From the NCBI RefSeq assembly GCF_026341775.1, contig NZ_JAPEOB010000004.1, positions 1 to 64,000 of the forward strand: a stretch of DNA of 64,000 bases. Direction: 5' to 3'. The notes beneath the pieces are model-generated. The model saw nothing but the letters and a program-made list of their open reading frames with translations. It was not told where the DNA came from and ran no database searches. The first letter of the stretch is position 1; the number at the start of each line of letters is the position of its first letter. This DNA is from Streptomyces sp. NBC_00654. Lineage in GTDB: Bacteria > Actinomycetota > Actinomycetes > Streptomycetales > Streptomycetaceae. Positions 52,692 through 61,564 of this stretch are shown here, piece after piece. The position numbers were made by a program, and so were the translations under genes.

Positions 52692-53885
52692 CTAATCTCC
52701 CTGTCGGGAGGCTGGCCGGACGGATTCCAGTGGGACGGCCAGGGGAATCTCGCCCACCAGGTGGAACCAGCCGTCATCCATCACTCCCGCGACGATGCGG
52801 CCCGCGACGACATCGAACCGGCTGGCCAGGTTGTGCAGACCGCTGCCGTCGGAACAACGTTGTCCGGATGCCGTGCTGACTACGCCGTCGTTGGCCACCA
52901 TGAGCCGGACCTTCCCCTGCTCGTCGACCACCCGAATCGTGACGTGCCTGACGTGGGCGTGTCGGAGGGCGTTGGTCACGCCCTCGCGCACCGCGGTGGC
53001 CAGGACGGTGTCCACGTCAGGTGGCAGACTCCCGCACCGGATGTCCACGTGGGCGACGACGCCGAGGGAGTTCAGCACCGACTCCGCGGAAGACGCTTCC
53101 CCCTCCAGCGACATGCCCCGGTAGCCCCTCGCCACCAGCCTCACGTCCGACAGGGCCTGGCGGGAGATGTCGAGGATCTCGTCGATCTCCTTGCGCGCCT
53201 GATCCGGCTGGTTGGGCACCAGCCGATAGATCAGCTCGCTCTTCAACGCGATCGACGACAGGCTGTAGCCGAGCAGGTCATGCAGGTCCATGGAGAAGCG
53301 GAGCCGCTCGCGCACGACAGCCGTGCGAGCTGCCTCCGCGCGCGAGGCCCATGCCTCCGAGACGAGATGGGTGAGCCGGGCGAGGCCGAAGACGACGAGC
53401 CCGCTCAGACCGGCGGCCAGAGCGAAACCGACGGAAGGCAACAGAGCTGCCCCGTGAACCGCGGCACGCACGGGTGCGCTGACGACGACTAGTGCGTAGG
53501 CGCCCCACGCGCGGACTCCGGGCAGCAACAGCAGCGCGGAACCGGCCAGTGGCGCGGCCAATCCATTCCAGTTCGCTCCGCCGAACACGACGGCGACGTA
53601 CGTAGCTGTCCCAACGAAAAGGAAAACAGAAACTCTGCATGTCGACGCCCATTGCCGATAGGGCAAGAATGGGAGAACGGCTTGAAAACCGAGCAGCGGT
53701 ACCGCACACAGCACACAGGCGACGATTTCACCCGCCCCCCGAGCGCGCTGCGCAACGTCGGCCAGAACCAGCACACCGTGGCTCAACACCACAGCGACGA
53801 CCAGCATCCGGGCATTTCGCAGAGCCATACAGGTGAGGTTTGATCGCCTCCCGGCACGGGACTCACCACGAAATAAGGAATCCAT
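52692..53885 (-). CDS. Sensor histidine kinase, NarL/DesK type
   Basis: A 397-residue membrane sensor: about five hydrophobic helices in the first 170 residues, then a HisKA_3 dimerisation domain with the phospho-acceptor His in MDLHDLLGYSLSSIALK, and an HATPase domain (REGVTNALRHA; DGSGLHNLASR). Starting at ATG 53885, codon 4 is TTA (53874-53876), which would make it bldA-dependent; an ATG at 53828 would drop that codon. It is cotranscribed with the response regulator. Confidence 0.9.
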   Translation of the reverse strand: MDSLFRGESRAGRRSNLTCMALRNARMLVVAVVLSHGVLVLADVAQRARGAGEIVACVLCAVPLLGFQAVLPFLPYRQWASTCRVSVFLFVGTATYVAVVFGGANWNGLAAPLAGSALLLLPGVRAWGAYALVVVSAPVRAAVHGAALLPSVGFALAAGLSGLVVFGLARLTHLVSEAWASRAEAARTAVVRERLRFSMDLHDLLGYSLSSIALKSELIYRLVPNQPDQARKEIDEILDISRQALSDVRLVARGYRGMSLEGEASSAESVLNSLGVVAHVDIRCGSLPPDVDTVLATAVREGVTNALRHAHVRHVTIRVVDEQGKVRLMVANDGVVSTASGQRCSDGSGLHNLASRFDVVAGRIVAGVMDDGWFHLVGEIPLAVPLESVRPASRQGD

Positions 53886-53912
53886 GCATCCCCCGAATAC
53901 CTGAATTCAAAA

Positions 53913-53947
53913 ATGCCCTATTGGTCATATTATAAAACCATTGGCAT
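53913..53947. promoter_or_regulatory. Imperfect palindrome, candidate operator
   Basis: ATGCCCTATTGGT and ACCATTGGCAT are near-inverted repeats around an AT-rich centre, 28 bp upstream of the kinase start. It may be an autoregulatory site for the adjacent response regulator. Confidence 0.4.
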
Positions 53948-54321
53948 ATCGAACTGATAATAACAGGAGGACAACTGCGCCCATCCGTGCGATCACAGGC
54001 AGTGATTTAAACCTGCACAAATCAGCCTCCCTCGGCTCAGAGCTCACTCCAGCGACGCGGCCGATCCCGGACCCGGGGAGTCCGGAACTCACGCCCCACT
54101 GCGAGCAGTAGGGCGAGAACCGCCTACTCCAGTTGCGACTCAAAACATGGCTGGTTCACTGCGGTATATCGCTTCTGGAAGAAGTGGCGCATAGGGGGCG
54201 CATCCCGCGAGACTGCCCGCCACGCGCTCCCTGCTCTCACGATCCCCACAGGCAGTGGCCTGTGCGGCACATCGTCAGTACAGATCCTCAGTGCAATTCT
54301 GTGGCTCTTGGTAGTGCAGCC

Positions 54322-54349
54322 TTCACACACTCGGTATGACATATTCACA
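54322..54349 (+). promoter_or_regulatory. TTCACA direct repeats upstream of the SARP gene
   Basis: TTCACA occurs at 54322-54327 and 54344-54349, 22 bp apart (two helical turns), about 90-115 bp before the SARP start. SARPs bind short direct repeats spaced by whole turns, so autoregulation is possible. Confidence 0.3.
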
Positions 54350-54437
54350 ACGCCGCTCGTGTCTCCCTCACTGTGCCACGGAGCAGCCGGAGTGCGAGGC
54401 TCCACCACTGTCGTACCGGTGTGCGAGGGGAGCGCAG

Positions 54438-55229
54438 ATGGAAATCAAGGTACTGGGTCCGCTAGGCGCTGAAGAGCGCGGGATCTCGGTGGTGCCGAGT
54501 GCGGCTAAGCCCAGACAGATCCTCGCTTTGCTCGCCCTCCAGGCAGGGCGGGTTGTCACGGTGTCCACCCTGATGGAGGAGATCTGGGGAGAGGCCGTGC
54601 CCCGCAGTGCCGCGACCACGCTGCAGACCTACATCCTCCAGCTGCGCCGCAAGATCACAGCGGCGTTCCCGGACCGTCCCGGACGGGGGGCCAAGGACGT
54701 TCTGGTCACCCGCCACGGCGGCTATCTGCTCGACATATCCCCAGGGCAGGTGGACGCTGAGGAGTACGCGCGGTATGCGTCCGCCGGGCGGGCCGCGCTC
54801 GACGCGCATGACGACCACGCGGCGTCCGAACTGCTCAGTACGGCCCTCGGCATGTGGCGGGGGCCGGCCCTGGTCGACGTGCGCGTCGGAAGGGTGCTGG
54901 AACTGGAGGTGCTCCGGATCGACCAGGACCGGCTGGCGGTCCTGGAGCGGCGTATCGGCGCCGACCTGCGGCTGGGCCGCCATTCCGAACTCGTGCCGGA
55001 GCTAACCGTGCTGACGGCCCGTTACCCCATGCACGAGAACTTCTGCGCGCTGCTCATGCTGGCCGCCTACCGCTCCGGCAACGCCTGGCGGGCTCTTCAG
55101 GCGTTCCAGCAACTGCGGTCCACTCTCGTCGAAGAGTTGGGCCTCGAGCCTTCCCCCCGGCTGCGGCGGCTGCATCAGTCGGTACTGACCGGTGACCCGG
55201 CGCTGGACCTGGAAGTCGCCGCGCTCTGA
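54438..55229 (+). CDS. SARP-family pathway activator
   Basis: A 263-residue Streptomyces antibiotic regulatory protein (ActII-ORF4/DnrI type): N-terminal OmpR-like winged helix (about 1-95, with ALQAGRVVTVSTLMEEIW and TTLQTYILQLRRKI) and a bacterial transcriptional activation (BTAD) domain (about 100-250). It lacks the ATPase part of larger AfsR proteins. ATG 54438 follows GAGGGGAG; an in-frame ATG at 54336 adds a tail with no RBS. It is the most likely direct activator of the PKS genes that follow. Confidence 0.94.
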   Translation: MEIKVLGPLGAEERGISVVPSAAKPRQILALLALQAGRVVTVSTLMEEIWGEAVPRSAATTLQTYILQLRRKITAAFPDRPGRGAKDVLVTRHGGYLLDISPGQVDAEEYARYASAGRAALDAHDDHAASELLSTALGMWRGPALVDVRVGRVLELEVLRIDQDRLAVLERRIGADLRLGRHSELVPELTVLTARYPMHENFCALLMLAAYRSGNAWRALQAFQQLRSTLVEELGLEPSPRLRRLHQSVLTGDPALDLEVAAL

Positions 55230-55546
55230 ACCGGTCCGCTCGCCCGAGGTGTGGACGTGCCCTCGGCACGTCCACATTTTCGCGTCGGCGTGCCCGCCTC
55301 AGCCCCAGCGACGCGCTCCATGTCGGCACAAGCGTTCATCGAGGGGGCCACCGAACGATGAACCGGATCGACAGCGGCGGCGCGTCACGAGCGCACCCCG
55401 ACCGATTCAGCGGGCGGGACGCGAAGGCAGAGACCCTGCGGCGTCTCGCCCGCTGGCCCGGCTCGATGAGAGAGGAAACCCACAGTGACTGGCACAGCTC
55501 GGCCCGGCCCACGAACCCGCAGCCGCTCGGTCCTCACGGAAACGAG
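55230..55546. promoter_or_regulatory. Non-coding region before the minimal PKS operon
   Basis: These 317 bp hold the SARP terminator (55250-55280) and presumably the minimal PKS promoter. An inverted repeat, GTTCATCG (55334-55341) with CGATGAAC (55356-55363), has half-sites 22 bp apart centre to centre and may bind a regulator. The KS frame is open from 55358, but the residues before 55547 do not look like KS sequence. Confidence 0.45.
55250..55280 (+). terminator. Rho-independent terminator after the SARP gene
   Basis: A 12-bp perfect stem (55250-55261 with 55265-55276) with a CTC loop is followed directly by TTTT. Confidence 0.8.
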
Positions 55547-56818
55547 GTGACGAACTTGCGCAGAGTCGCCATCACGGGTCTGGGGGCGGTAGCCCCGGGA
55601 GGCATCGGGGTGAAGGAGTACTGGGAACTCCTCACCGCCGGCCGGTCCGCCACACGCACCATAAGCTTCTTCGACCCTTCGCCCTTCCGCTCACGGGTCG
55701 CGGCCGAGTGCGACTTCGATCCGGTGTCCGCGGGCCTGACGCCGCAGGAGATCCGACGACTCGACCGAGCTGCCCAGTTCGCCGTGGTGAGCACCCGCGA
55801 GGCACTCGCCGACAGCGGCTTGGACGTCTCCCGCCTCGACCCTGGCCGGATCGGCACGTCGATCGGCAGTGCAGTGGGGTGCACCACGAGCCTGGAGCGC
55901 GAGTACGTGGTCGTCAGCGACGGCGGGCGCAAGTGGAACGTTGACCACGAGTACGCCGTACCGGAGCTGTACCGGCATTTCGTACCCAACACGATGGCGG
56001 CCGAAGTCGCCTGGGTCGCACAGGCCGAAGGCCCTGCCGCCGTAGTGTCGACCGGCTGCACCTCGGGGCTCGACGCGCTCGGTCACGCGGTGGAGCTGAT
56101 CCGCGAGGGAAGTGTCGACGTGATGGTCGCGGGCGCCACCGAGGCCCCGATCTCCCCCATTACCTCCGCCTGCTTCGACGCCATCCACGCCACCACCCCG
56201 CACAACGACGAACCGGAACGCGCCTGCCGGCCCTTCGACCGCACCCGCGCCGGCCTGGTGCTGGGGGAAGGCGCGGCGATCGTGGTCCTCGAGGAGTGGG
56301 AGAGCGCCCGGAGGCGTGGGGCACACATATATGCCGAGATCGCCGGGTTCGCCTCCCGTTGCAACGCGTACCACATGACGGGGCTCAAGCCGGACGGACG
56401 CGAGATGGCCGAGGCCATCGACGCCGCCCTGCAGGAGGCCCGCCTTGCGCCGGATGCCATCGGCTACATCAACGCTCACGGCTCCGGCACCAAGATGAAC
56501 GACCGCCACGAAACGGGCGCGTTCAAGCGCAGTCTGGGCGATCACGCCTACAAGGTGCCGATCAGCTCGGTCAAGTCGATGATCGGGCACTCGCTCGGCG
56601 CGATCGGCTCCCTGGAGATCGTCGCCTGTGCGTTGGCGATGGAACACGGTGTGCTGCCCCCGACCGCCAACCTGCACGAGCCCGATCCCGAACTCGACCT
56701 CGACTACATCCCGTTGACGGCGCGCGAGCGGCAGGCAGACGTGGTGCTCAGCGTCGGCAGCGGCTTCGGCGGTTTCCAGAGCGCCATGCTCCTCACCCGT
56801 CCGGAGACGCGGTCATGA
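55547..56818 (+). CDS. Type II PKS ketosynthase alpha
   Basis: A 423-residue ketosynthase from GTG 55547 (GGAAACGAG upstream). The active-site Cys 171 is in VVSTGCTSGLD, with the catalytic His residues in INAHGSGTKMNDRHET and MIGHSLGAIGSLE. It extends the poly-beta-ketone from malonyl-ACP together with KS beta. A longer reading to 55358 adds about 60 residues unlike any KS. Its stop overlaps the KS beta start (ATGA), so the heterodimer subunits are co-translated. Confidence 0.97.
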   Translation: MTNLRRVAITGLGAVAPGGIGVKEYWELLTAGRSATRTISFFDPSPFRSRVAAECDFDPVSAGLTPQEIRRLDRAAQFAVVSTREALADSGLDVSRLDPGRIGTSIGSAVGCTTSLEREYVVVSDGGRKWNVDHEYAVPELYRHFVPNTMAAEVAWVAQAEGPAAVVSTGCTSGLDALGHAVELIREGSVDVMVAGATEAPISPITSACFDAIHATTPHNDEPERACRPFDRTRAGLVLGEGAAIVVLEEWESARRRGAHIYAEIAGFASRCNAYHMTGLKPDGREMAEAIDAALQEARLAPDAIGYINAHGSGTKMNDRHETGAFKRSLGDHAYKVPISSVKSMIGHSLGAIGSLEIVACALAMEHGVLPPTANLHEPDPELDLDYIPLTARERQADVVLSVGSGFGGFQSAMLLTRPETRS

Positions 56819-58035
56819 CCGCCGCTGTTGTGACGGGCCTCGGTGTCGCCGCGCCCAACGGCCTCGGAACGGAGGCTTTCTGGAAGGCTACCCTGGCGGG
56901 GCAGAGCGGTCTGGCCCCGCTGACCCGCTTCGATCCCGCCCAGTACCCGTCCGTGCTCGCCGGTGAGGTCAAGGGCTTCGTCGCCGAGGAGCACATACCC
57001 AGCCGGCTGATGCCGCAGACGGACCACATGACCCGGCTCGCACTCGCCGCCGCCGACTGGGCCATCGGCGACTCCGGTGCCGACCTGCGGCAACTGCCCG
57101 AGTACGGCATGGGTGTGGTGACCGCCGCCTCCGGCGGGGCCGTCGAGTTCGGCCAGCGGGAACTGGAGAACCTGTGGAGCAAGGGCAAGGAGTACGTCAG
57201 TGCCTACCAGTCCTTCGCCTGGTTCTACGCGGTCAACACCGGCCAGATCTCCATCCGGCACAAGATGCGCGGCCCCAGCGGAGTCCTGCTCACCGAACAG
57301 GCCGGGGGCATCGACGCCATCGGCCACGCCCGGCGGCACGTCCGCAAGGGCACTCCCCTCGTCGTGTCCGGCGGTGTGGACGCGGCCCTGTGTCCCTGGG
57401 GGTGGGTGCCCCAGATCGCTTCCGGCCGCATGAGCACCGTCACGGAAGCGGACCGCGCCTACCTGCCCTTCTCCACGGACGCCTGCGGGTACGTCGTCGG
57501 CGAGGGAGGTGCCGTCGTCATTCTCGAGGACGCCGCGTCGGCGCGGGAACGCGGTGCTCCACGCGTCTACGGCGAGGTCGCCGGCTATGCGGCGACCATG
57601 GACCCGGCGCCGGGCACCGGCCGGCCATCCGGCCTGCGGCGGGCGGCCGAGAACGCCATCACCGACGCGGGCCTCACCCCACAGGGCATCGACGTGGTCT
57701 TCGCCGACGCGGCGGGCGTACCCGAACTCGACCAGGCCGAGGCGGCGGCCATCACCGGGCTGTTCGGGCGGCGCGCAGTGCCGGTGACCGCTCCCAAGAC
57801 CATGACCGGCCGACTCCTCGCCGGAGGCGCCGCCCTCGATGTGGCCACCGCGTTGCTTTCCCTGCGTGACGGGGTGATTCCCCCGACCGTCAACGTGCGC
57901 GTCCCCGCGCCCGCGTACGGGCTCGACTTGGTCACAGGGCAGCCCCGCGACACGAACCCGAGCTCGGCCCTCGTCCTGGCGCGCGGATACGGGGGCTTCA
58001 ACGCGGCCCTCGTCCTGCGCCGTACCGAGAACTGA
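56815..58035 (+). CDS. Type II PKS ketosynthase beta (chain length factor)
   Basis: A 406-residue KS-fold partner in which the active Cys is replaced by Gln 162 (LLTEQAGGID), the hallmark of the chain length factor. It sets the number of extensions and decarboxylates malonyl-ACP. It overlaps the KS alpha stop by 4 bp. ACP follows after 31 bp, the standard alpha-beta-ACP order. Confidence 0.97.
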   Translation: MTAAVVTGLGVAAPNGLGTEAFWKATLAGQSGLAPLTRFDPAQYPSVLAGEVKGFVAEEHIPSRLMPQTDHMTRLALAAADWAIGDSGADLRQLPEYGMGVVTAASGGAVEFGQRELENLWSKGKEYVSAYQSFAWFYAVNTGQISIRHKMRGPSGVLLTEQAGGIDAIGHARRHVRKGTPLVVSGGVDAALCPWGWVPQIASGRMSTVTEADRAYLPFSTDACGYVVGEGGAVVILEDAASARERGAPRVYGEVAGYAATMDPAPGTGRPSGLRRAAENAITDAGLTPQGIDVVFADAAGVPELDQAEAAAITGLFGRRAVPVTAPKTMTGRLLAGGAALDVATALLSLRDGVIPPTVNVRVPAPAYGLDLVTGQPRDTNPSSALVLARGYGGFNAALVLRRTEN

Positions 58036-58066
58036 CCGTCCGACACCGAACGAGAGGATCCCTGGC

Positions 58067-58339
58067 ATGTCTGCCACGACCACGGTAACCCTGACCGACC
58101 TCACCCGGATGCTGCGTGAGAGCGCGGGCGAGGAAGAAGGTGTCGACCTGGACGGGGACGTCCTGGACGTCCCCTTCGACGAACTCGGCTACGACTCCCT
58201 GGCCATGCTCCAAGTCATCGGCCAGATCCAGCGCGAATACGGCATCCGGCTGCCGGACGAGGCAATCGCCCACGCGGACACCCCGCATGCCCTGCTGACG
58301 CTGATCAACACCAGTGGGGAAGTACCGCAGGCCGGCTGA
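58067..58339 (+). CDS. Type II PKS acyl carrier protein
   Basis: A 90-residue ACP with the phosphopantetheine site Ser 44 in ELGYDSLAML and the usual four-helix pattern with an acidic helix II. ATG 58067 follows GAGAGGAT. It carries the growing chain for the KS alpha/beta pair. Confidence 0.96.
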   Translation: MSATTTVTLTDLTRMLRESAGEEEGVDLDGDVLDVPFDELGYDSLAMLQVIGQIQREYGIRLPDEAIAHADTPHALLTLINTSGEVPQAG

Positions 58340-58499
58340 AGCACCACGTGCCCGCCCCCGGGGCGGGCTGGAGGCCCCCTCTGCCCGGGCGCTGCCTCTC
58401 GCCACCCGGGCCGACGGCCGACCAACGCGGCACCCACCCCACGTCCGGACGGCGGGTTGCCCCGACCGTCGTCGGCCCATGCGACCCCAGGAGACACAG

Positions 58500-60191
58500 A
58501 TGCTCTGCACAGCTCTGGCCGTGGTCACACGTGAGCTGACAGTCCCCGAGGAGAACCCGGCGATTTACCCGCCGGCCGACCGGCAGGGCGTCAGTGCCGC
58601 ACTCGCGGCCTACGGCCTCACCAGTTCGATGCGCTCCAGGACCGTCGTCTTCATAGTGAGCGGCGATTGCCCGCTGCCAACCGGCTCCGGCATCGAGGGT
58701 ATCGCCGTGCACATGGCGGAGTCGATGGTCGGGGCCCTGATGCTGGCACACGCCGCACTCACCGACGGCACCAAGGACGTGGCGCTGGTCCTGGCCGGTC
58801 CCAGTGAGCCCGGCACCGTCCGGGCCAGCCGGGTGACCCTGCGCAGGATGCCGTCGCAGGACCGCACGGCACCCGCATCCGGTTCGTTGCACGGACCGCT
58901 GTACGACGCCGCGCGGATGCTGCTCTGGTCCGGCCGCCATGCGAGCGACGAGGCACAGACCCGTGCTCAACTGCGCTCGGTGGTCGACCGGATGACGGAC
59001 CACGTGTTCCGCGCCCTGCCCGCCGTGGTGCCCTGCGGACAGGACGCAGGTCCCGTCCGGGCGGCCGCGCTGTGCAGCCGTGAGGACCCCACCGCCGCGC
59101 TGGACGCGGCCCGCGCGGTCACCGTCGGCAACCCCCGTCCAGTGGCCCTGCTCTTTCCGGGCCAAGGCTCCCAACACACCGCGATGGCCTGCGGGCTCTA
59201 CACGCACGAGCCGGTGTTCACCGAGGCCGTCGACACGGTCCTGGACCTCATGGGCGACGAGGGCGCAGCCGTCCGCGCCGACTGGCTCGCCCCACGGGAA
59301 CGGGCCATCGGCATCGACGACGTCCGGCGCGCGCAGCCACTGCTGTTCGCCGTGGACTACGCGCTCGGCAAGGTGATCATGAGCTGGGGAGTCCGTCCGA
59401 CGGCACTGCTCGGCCACAGTGCCGGCGAACTCGTGGCCGCCACCTTCGCCGGCGTCATGTCGCTTGAGGACGCTGTCATGATGATGCGTGAGCGCGTCCG
59501 CCACGCACTGTCCGTTCCGGCCGGGGGAATGCTCGCGGTCGCGGCGTCCGAGGCACAACTGCGCCCCTACCTGGTCGGCGAGGTGGCTATCGCCGCGGTC
59601 AACACCGGCTTGCAGACCATGCTGGCCGGACCGGCGGAACAGTTGCTCTCCGTAAGGAAACGGCTGCAGGCCGACGGCCACACCGTCATGCCGGTGCCGG
59701 CGACCAGCCCCTTCCACTCTCCCGCGATGGCCCCGGCCGCCGACGCCATCGAACGGGAGTACGCCCGGATCGGGTTCCGTCCCCCGCGCCTTGCGCTCTA
59801 CTCCGGTTACACCGGGGAGCTGATGAGCGAGCGGGACGCGCTGAGCCCGCGGTTCTGGGCCCGCCAGATCACGGACACCGTGTACTTCAGGCCGGCCCTC
59901 GACCAGTTGCTCGCCGCGCAGGACATGCTCTTAGTCGAGGCCGGACCGCTCCAGACTCTGACCGCGTTCGCACGCCGGCACCCTGCAGTGCGGAGCGGGG
60001 CGAGCGCGGTGGTGCCTATGCTTCCAGCCCGCCCCCAGGGGCAGGCAGCGGACCGGCGGTCCCTGCTCGGCGCGGTGGCCCGGCTGTGGACCGAGGGCCA
60101 TGATCTGAACGCCGCCTCACTCAGTCAACTGTGGGCCGACGGCGAGAGCCATGCCGCCCGCCGGTCACCGGTCGCACCGGGACGGTCGTGA
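58500..60191 (+). CDS. Acyltransferase with a KS-like N-terminal extension
   Basis: A 563-residue protein. Residues about 213-500 form a malonyl/acyl-CoA:ACP transacylase-type AT: LLFPGQGSQ, nucleophile Ser 307 in GHSAGELVAA and the His in SPFHSPAM. The first 210 residues are unusual; a segment near 69-100 (VHMAESMVGALMLAHAALTD) resembles the KS helix that follows the active Cys, but without Cys, so this may be a degenerate condensing-enzyme remnant. The AT may supply starter or extender units or edit wrong ones. ATG 58500 has AGGAG upstream. Codon 478 is TTA (59931-59933). Confidence 0.87.
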   Translation: MLCTALAVVTRELTVPEENPAIYPPADRQGVSAALAAYGLTSSMRSRTVVFIVSGDCPLPTGSGIEGIAVHMAESMVGALMLAHAALTDGTKDVALVLAGPSEPGTVRASRVTLRRMPSQDRTAPASGSLHGPLYDAARMLLWSGRHASDEAQTRAQLRSVVDRMTDHVFRALPAVVPCGQDAGPVRAAALCSREDPTAALDAARAVTVGNPRPVALLFPGQGSQHTAMACGLYTHEPVFTEAVDTVLDLMGDEGAAVRADWLAPRERAIGIDDVRRAQPLLFAVDYALGKVIMSWGVRPTALLGHSAGELVAATFAGVMSLEDAVMMMRERVRHALSVPAGGMLAVAASEAQLRPYLVGEVAIAAVNTGLQTMLAGPAEQLLSVRKRLQADGHTVMPVPATSPFHSPAMAPAADAIEREYARIGFRPPRLALYSGYTGELMSERDALSPRFWARQITDTVYFRPALDQLLAAQDMLLVEAGPLQTLTAFARRHPAVRSGASAVVPMLPARPQGQAADRRSLLGAVARLWTEGHDLNAASLSQLWADGESHAARRSPVAPGRS

Positions 60192-60370
60192 TGCTCGTGC
60201 GACTCCTGCGTGCCGTTGCCCAGGCGATGATCGCCGCAGGGAGCATCTGGGTGTACGTCCCGCCCGTCCGCCAGCTCGACGAACCCGGCCCGGGACATCC
60301 CGAGAGAGTCGTCCCGCTCAGCGACGTCGAGCGCAGCCTGGAGCGTGCGCTGCTCGGCGAGTGCGAATGA
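60191..60370 (+). CDS. Small protein, DUF6059-like
   Basis: A 59-residue protein whose ATG overlaps the acyltransferase stop (TGATG). It has a hydrophobic N-terminal segment with basic residues (MLVRLLRAVAQAMIAAG), then PGHPERVVPLSDVERSLERAL. The PGHPER and VERxL pattern recalls small DUF6059-type proteins seen in Streptomyces secondary-metabolite clusters. Function unknown; tight coupling to the acyltransferase suggests a partner. Confidence 0.65.
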   Translation: MLVRLLRAVAQAMIAAGSIWVYVPPVRQLDEPGPGHPERVVPLSDVERSLERALLGECE

Positions 60371-60420
60371 CGGCGGATCCTCGCCCGGACACCGTGGGGG
60401 AAGCCGACAGGTCGCGTCAC

Positions 60421-60451
60421 GCCGGCCCACCCGGCGTCCGGGTGGGCCGGC
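60421..60451. terminator. Bidirectional terminator hairpin
   Basis: A 14-bp perfect stem (60421-60434 with 60438-60451) with a CGT loop lies between the converging genes ending at 60370 and 60494. Confidence 0.8.
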
Positions 60452-60493
60452 CGCTGACGGTCTGCGAAGCGGTACGCGGGCCGCCCGCGGCGG

Positions 60494-61531
60494 TCAGTAT
60501 GGTCCCTGAAATCCGGCGGCAACGTCCGCCAGCGCGGGCAGGTCCACCGGTGCCTGTCCGCACAGTTGCAGACATGCCTCCACTATGCTGCCAGCACCGG
60601 GGTGGAACGCCTCCTCCAGCGGCCAGGACACCGGCGCCGGACAGTCCGGCAGCGCCAGCCGCCGTACCGGCGCCGTCAAGGCGTCCGGTATGTGCTCGGC
60701 CACCACCGCCGCCACCTCTGCGGTGAATCCGTACCGTGCCCAGCTGGTGTCGGCCACGACCAGCCGCCCCGTCCTGGCAACCGACTCGCAGATGATCCGC
60801 TCGTCCAACGGCCGCAGGCTGCGCACGTCGATCACTTCCGCGCTGATCCCACGTTCGGCCAGCTGACCGGCCGCCCGTTCCGCCTCGTGCACCATGAGCG
60901 AGGTCGCGACCACGGTGACATCGTCGCCTCGTCGCGCGATCCGTCCGACGCCGAAGGGGATTCCGATGGCCTCCGCCGGCACCTCTCCGGTCAGCGGATA
61001 CAGGTTGCGGTTCTCCACGAGTACGACGGGTGTGTCACCGGTCAGCGCCTGGACCAGCAGCCCCTTGGCATCGGCCGGCGACGCGGGTGCCGCCACGTAC
61101 AGTCCCGCGTAGTGGGCGAAGGTCGCGTGCGGGCTCTGCGAGTGCGTCGCACCCTGTCCCCAGCCGCGGCCGACCACGCCTCGCGTGACGACGGGCACCC
61201 CGCCCTTGTCGCCGCCGTACATGTAGCGCCACTTGGCGGCCAGGTTCACCAGCGGGTCCAGCGCCAGGAACATGAAGTCGGCCCGCGTGTGCACCAACAG
61301 GGGCCGCAGTCCGCCAGCTGCAGCACCCACGGCGAACCCCGCCGTGGCGTTCTCGGAGTTGGGCACATCGATCACGCGGCTCGCGCCGAACCGCGCGAAC
61401 GCCTCCTTCGTGGTGCCGAAGGTGCCCTTGACATCGTCAACTCCCTCCCCCGCGATGAAGATGCTCTCGTCCGCCTCCATGCACTGCACGGTCGCCTCGC
61501 TGATCGCCTGCCAATAAGTGAGAGTACGCAC
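60494..61531 (-). CDS. Pyruvate-dehydrogenase-like E1 beta subunit (sugar two-carbon branching)
   Basis: A 345-residue transketolase-type pyrimidine-binding plus C-terminal domain protein, like the beta subunit of 2-oxo-acid dehydrogenase E1: AGEGVDD near the start, VPNSENATAGFAVGAA, LVENRNLYP and DVRSLRPLD. Together with the alpha subunit upstream it forms a ThDP enzyme. In avilamycin (AviB1/B2) and related pathways such pairs attach a two-carbon unit from pyruvate to a keto sugar. No E2 or E3 gene is nearby, in keeping with this use and against oxidative decarboxylation. Confidence 0.9.
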   Translation of the reverse strand: MRTLTYWQAISEATVQCMEADESIFIAGEGVDDVKGTFGTTKEAFARFGASRVIDVPNSENATAGFAVGAAAGGLRPLLVHTRADFMFLALDPLVNLAAKWRYMYGGDKGGVPVVTRGVVGRGWGQGATHSQSPHATFAHYAGLYVAAPASPADAKGLLVQALTGDTPVVLVENRNLYPLTGEVPAEAIGIPFGVGRIARRGDDVTVVATSLMVHEAERAAGQLAERGISAEVIDVRSLRPLDERIICESVARTGRLVVADTSWARYGFTAEVAAVVAEHIPDALTAPVRRLALPDCPAPVSWPLEEAFHPGAGSIVEACLQLCGQAPVDLPALADVAAGFQGPY

Positions 61532-61564
61532 GTGTGCTGGTCCTCTTCGTCGAGTGCACCGGAG

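Larger units (their letters stand above)
53886..54437. promoter_or_regulatory. AT-rich divergent regulatory region between kinase and SARP genes
   Basis: These 552 bp hold no convincing gene. The part at about 53905-54010 is strikingly AT-rich for this genome (for example CATATTATAAAACCATTGG). The region must contain promoters for the two-component system (leftward) and the SARP activator (rightward). Confidence 0.6.

Noticed and set aside
54133..54339. Small open frame in the kinase-SARP gap
   Set aside because: It lacks an RBS and high-GC third positions and lies in a probable promoter region.
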